A stretch of 6,272 nt of DNA from Legionellales bacterium (GTDB taxonomy: Bacteria; Pseudomonadota; Gammaproteobacteria; PIVX01). The translations under genes and the position numbers were made by a program. Below are positions 1 to 4,946 of the stretch, one piece after another. Location of the stretch: assembly GCA_013215905.1 (NCBI GenBank), contig JABSQI010000100.1:1-6272 (forward strand), in the 5' to 3' direction. The notes below the pieces were generated by a model, which was not told where the DNA came from, searched no databases, and worked only from the letters and a program-made list of their open reading frames with translations. Position 1 is the first letter of the stretch; every line of letters starts with the position of its first letter.

Positions 1-18
1 ATTTAAAAATCTTTAAAT

Positions 19-44
19 ATAAAAAGTGAGCAGCAAGCTTGCTG
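19..44 (-). terminator. Possible yccA terminator
   Basis: On the minus strand the palindrome CAGCAAGCTTGCTG (44-31) is followed after CTCAC by TTTTT (25-21) and more A+T. It lies about 130 bases after the yccA stop. The T-run starts five bases after the stem, so the signal is imperfect. Confidence 0.35.
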
Positions 45-160
45 GATGGTTCAACCCAAGAAACGTCTTAGAACTAAAACGCTTTTCCGAGCAAGAACTC
101 TGCTACTCGTTCTATGGCTAACAATAAGGCTGTGAAACTCTGTTGTTAAACCAACTTTTT
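31..160 (+). repeat. Structured intergenic repeat, copy 1 (3' of yccA)
   Basis: This stretch shares several blocks, in the same order and orientation, with 1126-1236: TGGTT and CAAGA in the first half, then GAGCAAGAA, TACTCGTTCTA and GCTGTGAAACTC. It begins with the palindrome CAGCAAGCTTGCTG (31-44) and ends with a hairpin (115-153) followed by CTTTTT. The blocks between are diverged but can also form small hairpins. It could be a dispersed non-coding element or a small RNA read from the plus strand. No tRNA fold or open frame fits. Confidence 0.65.
115..160 (+). terminator. Hairpin plus T-run, terminator-like on plus strand
   Basis: TGG and TAACAA (115-117, 119-124) pair with TTGTTA and CCA (143-148, 151-153), with a small internal loop. 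The 18-base apical loop contains GCTGTGAAACTC. CTTTTT follows at 155-160. On the minus strand, which carries yccA, no T-run follows the hairpin, so the polarity fits a plus-strand transcript. Confidence 0.4.
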
Positions 161-171
161 ACAAAATTCTT

Positions 172-843
172 CTAATTTCTTCTCCCACTTAATGCTGCAA
201 ATATTTGCAACAAACTAACAAACAAATTATATAAGGACACATATAAACTAATAGTCGCTAATAAATAATTCCTCTCTCCACCATTAATAATCTGACTCGT
301 CTTGAACAAAATCATTCCAGATGAAATTAAAACAAATCCTGAAGATACAGCTAAATGTAAAGCTGGAATATTAAATAACATAGCCCCAAAACTAGCTAAC
401 ATCAATGTAATAATACCAACGAATAACATGCCACCTAAATAGCTATAATCTTTCTTAGATGTTAATACATGACCTGACAATCCAAAAAAGATAACCCCAG
501 TTGAAAATAATGACATTGCTATTATGTTACCACCATTCTCAAACTCTAAGACAGCATTTAATAGAGGAGCTAGGGTATACCCTAAAAATCCTGTAAATAA
601 AAATACCGCCCCTATACCTAAAGCACTATCCTTTAATGCATGAACTAAATACATTAAACCATATACCCCAACTAGCATAACTACAATGTTAGGATGAGTA
701 ACATTCATTAACATGGAGACATAAGCTGTGATGCTACTAAAAATTAGAGTTATACTTAATAATAAATAAGTATTCTTTAATACTTTATTTTTAACTGCCA
801 CATCTGACGACGTTATTGTTGATGATATGTTATATCTATTCAT
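172..843 (-). CDS. yccA: YccA-type Bax inhibitor-1 family membrane protein (FtsH modulator)
   Basis: This 223-residue protein aligns over essentially its whole length with E. coli YccA (about 219 residues). Shared stretches include VLKNTYLLLSITL (residues 21-33), FTGFLGY (83-89) and a C-terminal block around NGGERNY and SLYVSLYN (187-206). About seven membrane helices fill residues 26-218. In E. coli, YccA is an inner-membrane substrate and modulator of the FtsH protease, with a short cytoplasmic N-terminal tail used for its own degradation; a similar Ser/Thr-rich tail is visible at residues 1-20. The start is ATG, with a modest ribosome site (GAAGAG about 7 bases upstream). It stands alone, 400 bases from the next gene. 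One oddity is residue 181: the FKTSQII stretch carries Lys where E. coli YccA, from memory, has Glu and most BI-1 proteins have Asp. Family assignment is secure; the FtsH role is by homology. Confidence 0.95.
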   Translation of the reverse strand: MNRYNISSTITSSDVAVKNKVLKNTYLLLSITLIFSSITAYVSMLMNVTHPNIVVMLVGVYGLMYLVHALKDSALGIGAVFLFTGFLGYTLAPLLNAVLEFENGGNIIAMSLFSTGVIFFGLSGHVLTSKKDYSYLGGMLFVGIITLMLASFGAMLFNIPALHLAVSSGFVLISSGMILFKTSQIINGGERNYLLATISLYVSLYNLFVSLLQIFAALSGRRN

Positions 844-880
844 TTTTAATCTCTTCTAAAATAACCTATTTTTCCAATAA

Positions 881-902
881 TGACATATGGTTGCATATAT
901 CA
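881..902 (-). promoter_or_regulatory. Inverted repeat, possible operator of yccA
   Basis: On the plus strand, TGACATATG (881-889) and CATATATCA (894-902) form 9-base arms around GTTG with one mismatch. The dyad lies 38 bases upstream of the yccA start and just downstream of a TTGACA box, where a repressor site would overlap the promoter. Its identity as an operator is inferred. Confidence 0.4.
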
Positions 903-909
903 AAATTAC

Positions 910-915
910 TGTCAA
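910..915 (-). promoter_or_regulatory. Candidate -35 box for yccA
   Basis: The minus strand reads TTGACA, a perfect sigma-70 -35 hexamer, 67 bases upstream of the yccA ATG. No good -10 is found 17 bases on (the hexamer there is AACCAT). The promoter is therefore either weak or activator-dependent, or this box is chance. Confidence 0.35.
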
Positions 916-1060
916 CACTTTTTTTAACCCTTTTTTTGCCTTTTATCCCTTTATTTATAGCCTCAAACACATTTTTAAAAGACAAAGAAATACCCTTTAG
1001 TAACGCCTAAATTTTTAAAATTCTTCACCCAATTTAATCATTTTTTTATTATACAACCTA

Positions 1061-1069
1061 TGTCATAAT
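1061..1069 (+). promoter_or_regulatory. Weak extended -10 candidate facing repeat copy 2
   Basis: The plus strand reads TGT-CATAAT, an extended -10 element with five of six hexamer matches, about 60 bases before the repeat. The -35 position holds only a T-run. In DNA this A+T-rich such a match can arise by chance. Confidence 0.2.
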
Positions 1070-1125
1070 ATACCTCTACACCCTAGACGCACCACCGCCT
1101 TAAATGTTAATTTAAATAGACTTCT

Positions 1126-1236
1126 AACCAGACTGGTTGAATACCTCAAGATATGAGATATAAATCTGAGCAAGAAGCTCTACTCGTTCTAGGACTTGCA
1201 ACTCTGCTGTGAAACTCAAATTACAAGTCCGCTTTT
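1126..1236 (+). repeat. Structured intergenic repeat, copy 2 (3' of double-Fis gene)
   Basis: This is the second copy of the element at 31-160. It starts with the palindrome AACCAG-A-CTGGTT (1126-1138) and carries GAGCAAGAA (1168-1176), TACTCGTTCTA (1181-1191) and GCTGTGAAACTC (1206-1217). It ends with a perfect 7-base stem GGACTTG/CAAGTCC (1192-1198 with 1224-1230) followed by GCTTTTAATTT. Like copy 1, it lies just 3' of a minus-strand gene. Confidence 0.65.
1192..1236 (+). terminator. Hairpin plus T-run, terminator-like on plus strand
   Basis: GGACTTG (1192-1198) pairs perfectly with CAAGTCC (1224-1230) around a 25-base loop, followed by GCTTTT (1231-1236). It occupies the same position as the 115-160 hairpin in the other repeat copy but has unrelated arm sequence. 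The long loop makes it a weak terminator by standard rules. Confidence 0.35.
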
Positions 1237-1243
1237 AATTTAT

Positions 1244-1792
1244 CTAACTACAATCTCCTAAAACAAATCCTCTTTTATCTCCAAAATACTTAACTAAATT
1301 CTTTTCTAACATATGCTTAGTTACTCCGAGTATTCTACTAGCTTCACTTATACTACTAGAAAACTCCATAACTACAGCATACATAGCCCTATACACCATC
1401 TTTGTAAATTTATCACTTAATCCATCAACCAATACTTGGTCTAAATAACTCTCATATAGCAAACACATCCTATTGTCATACTCTGATAACTCACTTTTTT
1501 TGATATCAGTCTTGCCATAATACATAGATAATTTATGATTGAGCCTCCATCTAGTGATATTTAAAACCTCAACAGCTTTTTCTTTACCTCCTTTGCAATA
1601 ATACATAGCAGCAACACATAAAGGTGCTTCTACCACCCTTAGAAAATCTGCTGATAAATAATACTGTTTAGATAGCTCAGTCAATTTTTTCATATACAAT
1701 TTTTTTAAATGTTCTTCTATATCTTGCAATTCCTGCTCTGTCAGCCTCTCGCTTGAAGAATTATAATCTAATGCCGTATTCTCAACCATCAT
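1244..1792 (-). CDS. Tandem double-Fis protein (two Fis-like units in one chain)
   Basis: This 182-residue protein is almost exactly twice the length of its 90-residue neighbour. Unit 1 (about residues 20-93) has a helical N-terminal part and then VVEAPLCVAAMYYCKG, followed by a helix-turn-helix ending KLSMYYG. Unit 2 (about 104-171) repeats the plan with VYRAMYAVVMEF, then EASRILGV and a second helix ending LVKYFG. Fis normally acts as a homodimer of about 98-residue chains that bends DNA; here two units are covalently joined, so the chain could fold as a pseudo-dimer. At the position of Fis Arg85, unit 1 keeps Arg (R81) and unit 2 has Lys (K159); at Fis Arg89 they have Asn85 and Glu163. Its ATG overlaps the stop of the upstream gene (ATGA), so translation is probably coupled; a second ATG follows directly. 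A role in DNA binding is inferred from the fold alone. Confidence 0.85.
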   Translation of the reverse strand: MMVENTALDYNSSSERLTEQELQDIEEHLKKLYMKKLTELSKQYYLSADFLRVVEAPLCVAAMYYCKGGKEKAVEVLNITRWRLNHKLSMYYGKTDIKKSELSEYDNRMCLLYESYLDQVLVDGLSDKFTKMVYRAMYAVVMEFSSSISEASRILGVTKHMLEKNLVKYFGDKRGFVLGDCS

Positions 1793-2061
1793 TCAATATC
1801 CGCAAATTGATAACCAACTTTTCTAGTTTTAAAATATTTATCTAGCCTATCTCTTAATTTTTGCTGAGAAACTCCAAGCTTCTCCTGCACTTTAGTTTGA
1901 TTACCTAAACAATGTCTCATAGCAGCCAAATACATCGGCTTTTCAACAAAATCCTGAAACTTTAAATCAGAGTTATCGTCTTTACTAAATAACACATCCA
2001 TATAAGATTCCAGCACTTTAGCTAAATCTTCTTGATATCTTTCTACTTGTTCTTTATCCAT
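1789..2061 (-). CDS. Fis-family DNA-binding protein, 90 residues
   Basis: This is the most Fis-like protein of the window; E. coli Fis has 98 residues. The N-terminal helical part (about residues 8-24, LAKVLESYM resembling Fis VKQALKNYF) is followed by FVEKPMYLAAMRHCLGNQT, close to Fis VEQPLLDMVMQYTRGNQT. The helix-turn-helix runs over residues 53-76, ending LDKYF where Fis has LKKYG. The recognition helix is changed: Fis Asn84, Arg85, Thr87, Arg89 and Lys90 correspond to Ser65, Gln66, Lys68, Arg70 and Asp71. A 13-residue tail after the helix-turn-helix is extra. It lies 14 bases after nfeD with a good ribosome site (AGAGGA, 6 bases before ATG) and overlaps the double-Fis gene by 4 bases, so it belongs to the qmcA-nfeD operon. 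I leave the symbol empty because a chromosomal fis usually follows dusB, which is absent here, and several paralogues coexist. Confidence 0.87.
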   Translation of the reverse strand: MDKEQVERYQEDLAKVLESYMDVLFSKDDNSDLKFQDFVEKPMYLAAMRHCLGNQTKVQEKLGVSQQKLRDRLDKYFKTRKVGYQFADIE

Positions 2062-2075
2062 ATATCATCCTCTTT

Positions 2076-2519
2076 TCAGCATTTTTTCACTACTAGCAAT
2101 TTACCTTTTTTAGATATTACTTGAATTTTAGTTCCAACAGGTAAGTCTTCCCCCGTGGCTTTCCATAAGGTATCACCTATTTTAATTTTCCCGATACCAT
2201 TAATAATGGCAACATCAACAACACCTATCTCTCCAATTAAACGCTGCATTTTATTATTTAGATTAGGAGAAGCTGTCTCTGTAAAAGAACCTCTTTGATA
2301 TTTCCACCATAAAATACCACTAACAATAGACCAAACGGAAAACATTATACATTGAGTAAAGTAAGAGAGATTAGGCAAAACAATATTAATTAAGCCAACT
2401 ATTAAAGCTCCCATACTAAGCCATAACAAGAACCCAATACCTAATGATATCTCTATAGCCAATAAGGCTACGCCTAAAGTTATCCAATGCATATATGTCC
2501 ATTCAAATAATGTAATCAT
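2076..2519 (-). CDS. NfeD-family membrane protein, partner of QmcA (YbbJ-like)
   Basis: This 147-residue protein matches the short NfeD type and E. coli YbbJ (about 152 residues). It has an N-terminal membrane region with about three helices (residues 10-27, 29-49 and 55-73, ending in WWKY) and a C-terminal OB-fold domain (91-145). The domain shows LIGEIGVVD, NGIGKIKIGDTLWKA, GEDLPVGTKIQVI and a last strand LLVVKK. Short NfeD proteins are encoded next to SPFH/stomatin-type proteins and are thought to interact with them through the OB domain. That arrangement is kept here: the start lies two bases after the qmcA stop, so the two are very probably co-translated. The catalytic ClpP-like protease domain of long NfeD proteins is absent, as expected for this class. 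The exact biochemical role is not established. Confidence 0.92.
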   Translation of the reverse strand: MITLFEWTYMHWITLGVALLAIEISLGIGFLLWLSMGALIVGLINIVLPNLSYFTQCIMFSVWSIVSGILWWKYQRGSFTETASPNLNNKMQRLIGEIGVVDVAIINGIGKIKIGDTLWKATGEDLPVGTKIQVISKKGKLLVVKKC

Positions 2520-2521
2520 TT

Positions 2522-3442
2522 CTATTTCCCACTCTTCCCTATATCAAACGACTCTTTAGCTATCTCTGCAATACCAGCAATAGAGCCAATAACCGAAGTT
2601 GCCTCCATAGGCAACATCATAATTTTTTGATTATCAGATGATGCTATCTTACCCAATGCCTCAACATATTTTTCTGCTACAAAATAATTAACTGCCTGAA
2701 TACTTCCATCAGATATAGCCTTTGAAACAGCCAATGTTGCATTAGCTTCAGCTTCAGCTAAACGCTCTCTCGCCTCTGCTTCTCTAAAAGCTGCCTCCCT
2801 TTTACCTTCAGCATGCAATATTTCAGACTGCTTCAAACCTTCAGCTTTTAATATTTCAGCTTGACGCAATCCTTCAGCTTCTAAAATATTTGCCCTTTTT
2901 TCTCTCTCAGATTTCATTTGTCTAGCCATAGACTCAACTAAATCTTTAGGAGGTGAAACCTCCTTAATTTCAATCCTAGTAACCTTAAGCCCCCAAGGAT
3001 TGGTAGCCTCATCAATTACATGCAATAATTTTGAATTAATTTGCTCTCGCTTTGATAACATCTCATCCAAAACTAAGTCTCCTAATACAGTTCTAATATT
3101 AGTCATAGTCAAATTAGCAATTGCATAATCTAAATTATTAACCTCGTAGATAGAAAGAGGAGCATCTACAACCTGAAAAAACACAACGGCATCAACTTTT
3201 ACCATAGCATTATCTTTACTTATAATCTCCTGAGATGGAATATCTAATACTCGTTCCTTCATATTAACCTTTGCCCCTATCATATCAGCAAAAGGAACAA
3301 TAATATTCAACCCTGGCTTTAGTGTATGCGTGTATTTACCAAATCTCTCCACCATCCATTCCGAACCTTGAGGAACAAATTTTATACCCATATATAAAAC
3401 AACTCCCGTTAACACCAAAAGCGCAATCAAAAACTCAATCAT
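2522..3442 (-). CDS. qmcA: SPFH/band-7 domain membrane protein QmcA
   Basis: This 306-residue protein aligns along its whole length with E. coli QmcA (305 residues). It has an N-terminal membrane anchor (residues 3-20) and an SPFH domain (about 21-180) with [40 protein letters not shown] and [16 protein letters not shown] coiled coil (about 180-245) contains three consecutive 11-residue repeats of the form ILxAEG starting at residues 187, 198 and 209. The C-terminal segment has [15 protein letters not shown] and a conserved hydrophobic end. QmcA forms membrane-bound assemblies and was found in E. coli as a multicopy suppressor of defects lacking FtsH and HtpX, which suggests a part in membrane-protein quality control. 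A strong ribosome site (GGGGGAG) lies about 5 bases before ATG. The 45 bases upstream are A+T-rich with no clear promoter, so read-through from the 70-residue gene is possible. Confidence 0.96.
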   Translation of the reverse strand: MIEFLIALLVLTGVVLYMGIKFVPQGSEWMVERFGKYTHTLKPGLNIIVPFADMIGAKVNMKERVLDIPSQEIISKDNAMVKVDAVVFFQVVDAPLSIYEVNNLDYAIANLTMTNIRTVLGDLVLDEMLSKREQINSKLLHVIDEATNPWGLKVTRIEIKEVSPPKDLVESMARQMKSEREKRANILEAEGLRQAEILKAEGLKQSEILHAEGKREAAFREAEARERLAEAEANATLAVSKAISDGSIQAVNYFVAEKYVEALGKIASSDNQKIMMLPMEATSVIGSIAGIAEIAKESFDIGKSGK

Positions 3443-3487
3443 TTTTCTCCCCCGTTATATTTATTATTTTTATTTATTAAATAGTGG

Positions 3488-3700
3488 CTAACATGCCTCT
3501 TTTTTACAAACCCGAACCCCACCAAAATATTTAGTAAGCTGGACAGGCAAAACACTCCTATCAATACCTAATATCCTGCTGGCTCTAACTAAATTATCAC
3601 TTACATATTCCATAACAACCCTAAACATAGCTCTGTTAACCATATCTACAAACTTGTTTTTACAGCCACATTTTTTCCTAAAAAAACATCCTAATTTCAA
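3488..3700 (-). CDS. Short cysteine-bearing Fis-like protein starting at TTG
   Basis: This 70-residue protein holds little more than the second helix and the helix-turn-helix of a Fis unit: FVDMVNRAMFRVVMEY (residues 17-32), then RASRILGI (39-46) and a final helix ending LTKYFG (60). It is clearly closest to unit 2 of the double-Fis protein (KMVYRAMYAVVMEF, EASRILGV, LVKYFG), and the similarity is visible in the DNA too. Arg48 matches Fis Arg85, but Pro52 stands in the middle of the recognition helix where Fis has Arg89. Cysteines lie at 5, 11 and 13 and again at 65 and 70, which is unusual for Fis. The N-terminal dimerisation part is mostly replaced by a basic, Cys-rich segment. The TTG start is chosen because AAGGGAG lies 8 bases upstream and an in-frame TGA closes the frame at 3731-3733. 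It may be a functional short regulator or a decaying copy. Confidence 0.7.
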   Translation of the reverse strand: MKLGCFFRKKCGCKNKFVDMVNRAMFRVVMEYVSDNLVRASRILGIDRSVLPVQLTKYFGGVRVCKKEAC

Positions 3701-3708
3701 TAATGATA

Positions 3709-3715
3709 CTCCCTT
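3709..3715 (-). promoter_or_regulatory. Ribosome binding site supporting a TTG start
   Basis: The minus strand reads AAGGGAG here, 8 bases before the TTG at 3700-3698. No ATG is available in frame between this site and residue 20 of the protein, so the site decides the start of the 70-residue Fis-like gene. Confidence 0.6.
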
Positions 3716-3813
3716 AATCCACCTTGAAAGTCAACTCTTTTTTATTCATACTAAATTAGCTTTGACTACATTATTTACAGCATAAAACGTATTTCCTAAT
3801 CCATAAAATACCA

Positions 3814-4131
3814 TCATTTTACAACTACTCTACCATTACCCCTGTTATTATTAACATCAATACCCAAAACATTATCTCTTAGCTTCTGAGCCACACTATT
3901 TTTTAACTTAATGGCTGGAAAATAAGCCAATATTAGAGCCTCTGTTCTCTGCGGACTATCACCTAAAAATCTTGCAATCTTTAATACATCTCCATCAAAA
4001 CGCCTCAACAAAGCTTTATACATAGATTTTTTCACATGAGCAGCATAATGACCGTCTAGATGCACCACATTACCCAAATCTTCATACATATAATTTGCTA
4101 ACCCTGATTGTGTTAATCTTTCACCCTTCAT
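3814..4131 (-). CDS. Divergent Fis-like protein coupled to the membrane-protein array
   Basis: This 105-residue protein is not recognisable as a named family at first sight. Residues 33-72 nevertheless follow the Fis pattern without gaps: VKKSMYKALLRRFDGD, then VLKIARFLG and a last helix ending LILAYF where Fis has LKKYG. The recognition-helix residues are poorly kept (Pro60 at Fis Arg85, Glu64 at Fis Arg89). The N-terminal 30 residues do not resemble the Fis arm. A tail of about 33 residues (73-105) is basic and Asn/Gly-rich towards its end. The ATG lies two bases after the TAA of the 267-residue membrane protein, and the ribosome site AGGGGA lies inside the end of that gene, so it is the last gene of the membrane-array operon. 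The Fis relationship is inferred from pattern; DNA binding is doubtful and should not be assumed. Confidence 0.72.
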   Translation of the reverse strand: MKGERLTQSGLANYMYEDLGNVVHLDGHYAAHVKKSMYKALLRRFDGDVLKIARFLGDSPQRTEALILAYFPAIKLKNSVAQKLRDNVLGIDVNNNRGNGRVVVK

Positions 4132-4133
4132 AT

Positions 4134-4937
4134 TTATCCCCTAAAAAACAAACGAATGCGCCACCAACCCCACATCATAAAACCAATAAGCAACAAATTG
4201 ATTAATAATCCAACTATCCTTGCCTTATCTTTTTTTATTTGTTTTATATACACCAAAATTTTTTTAAATATATATTTAATATTAAAGTAGTGAAATTTAC
4301 TTAGAATATTACAAGCCCCAAGATACAGAAAACTTGTAAAAAAAACACAAAGACTTAAAAAAATTCCCATCGACAACGCAACCCCCATAGATTCGTGTCC
4401 AGGATAATTAGAATTAGTAGCAGGGACATCAAAAAACCAAGATAGAATATTGACTATCTCTACAACATAACCATCAAAAACTTTTAACAAAAACAATAAT
4501 GATCCAACAAAAAACAAGAAAGACGCATAAAATAAAAAGGTTCTTCTAAACTTTCTTACAAATAATAATTTATTGTCAACAACATTTTTCCAATTTATTC
4601 CAAAAAAAACACCCCAAGAAGCAAACCATAAAGCTATCACTGAAGAAAAAGCCATACTCCTAAAAATTGTTCCACTGAAAACGGAAACCCCTTCTACACT
4701 TTCTTGCAAAAAACCAAACAACCGCAAATAAAACATAGAAAAAATTAACAACCAGCCTCCCATAGCGAAACGCAGCAATGATGGGGTTAAACAAAATTCA
4801 TCAAGCTCATCACCTTCATAATTATCGGCTCTCAAACATATATATAACAACACAGAAACAATCATCCAAGCAATACACGCCACATTACCAAGAAAAAACC
4901 CGAACCCCGCAATATCCGTCACCCAACCCCTATCCAT
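4134..4937 (-). CDS. Multi-pass membrane protein, tandem family member C (unknown function)
   Basis: I do not recognise this 267-residue protein as a named family. About six hydrophobic segments are visible: residues 9-35, 53-77, 95-114, 132-152, 185-207 and 240-262. After the fourth lies the family signature FDGYVVEIVNILSWFFDVPA (154-173), possibly an amphipathic or re-entrant segment, then a short loop with Pro, Asn and Tyr. A basic block FNIKYIFKK...IKQIKK (218-236) follows the fifth segment. It is paralogous to the next two genes upstream in the array. It differs by an extra C-terminal hydrophobic helix ending RIRLFFRG, where the others stop just after IKQI. The ATG overlaps the stop of the upstream paralogue by 8 bases (ATGGATAG), with a ribosome site GGGGGA just before. 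No signal peptide or catalytic motif is evident. Localisation to the inner membrane is inferred from hydrophobicity. Confidence 0.85.
   Translation of the reverse strand: MDRGWVTDIAGFGFFLGNVACIAWMIVSVLLYICLRADNYEGDELDEFCLTPSLLRFAMGGWLLIFSMFYLRLFGFLQESVEGVSVFSGTIFRSMAFSSVIALWFASWGVFFGINWKNVVDNKLLFVRKFRRTFLFYASFLFFVGSLLFLLKVFDGYVVEIVNILSWFFDVPATNSNYPGHESMGVALSMGIFLSLCVFFTSFLYLGACNILSKFHYFNIKYIFKKILVYIKQIKKDKARIVGLLINLLLIGFMMWGWWRIRLFFRG
4235..4286 (-). repeat. Conserved 3'-end block of membrane array, copy in member C
   Basis: This 52-base block encodes the FNIKY...IKQI end and matches 5682-5733 at about 48 of 52 positions without gaps. The four differences cluster in a homopolymer-rich centre, where the two copies are read locally in different registers. 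Confidence 0.7.
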
Positions 4938-4946
4938 GCTTCCCCC
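4927..4946 (-). repeat. Gene-junction repeat, B/C junction
   Basis: This 20-base stretch spans the end of member B and the start of member C. It contains GGGGGAAG, then ATGGATAGGGG, where the ATG of C overlaps the TAG of B. It differs from 5656-5675 at one position only. Confidence 0.7.

Larger units (their letters stand above)
844..1243. other. 400-base intergenic region between double-Fis gene and yccA
   Basis: No convincing gene lies here. Next to the double-Fis stop is one copy of the structured repeat (1126-1236). The middle part, about 1010-1080, is strongly A+T-rich. The part next to yccA holds a TTGACA box at 910-915 and an inverted repeat at 881-902, both on the side expected for yccA control. 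A short hydrophobic plus-strand frame (816-1010) is not accepted as a gene. Confidence 0.7.

Noticed and set aside
47..60. T-arm-like GGTTCAA in repeat copy 1, possible tRNA or tmRNA piece
   Set aside because: No acceptor, D or anticodon arm can be assembled around it, and copy 2 does not keep the motif.
816..1010. Plus-strand frame of 64 codons overlapping the yccA start
   Set aside because: It overlaps the well-supported yccA start, has no good ribosome site, and its Phe/Leu/Ile/Ser-rich content is what a T-rich intergenic strand gives by chance.
3706..3734. TTGACT at 3734-3729 with GAGTAT 17 bases on as promoter of the 70-residue gene
   Set aside because: The -10 would overlap the ribosome site, leaving almost no leader, and it matches only three of six positions.
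1244..4131. Fis-like domains as remnants of NtrC-type sigma-54 activators
   Set aside because: No AAA+ domain or receiver domain sequence is present in any frame nearby, and the 90-residue protein aligns with Fis over its full length including the N-terminal helix.
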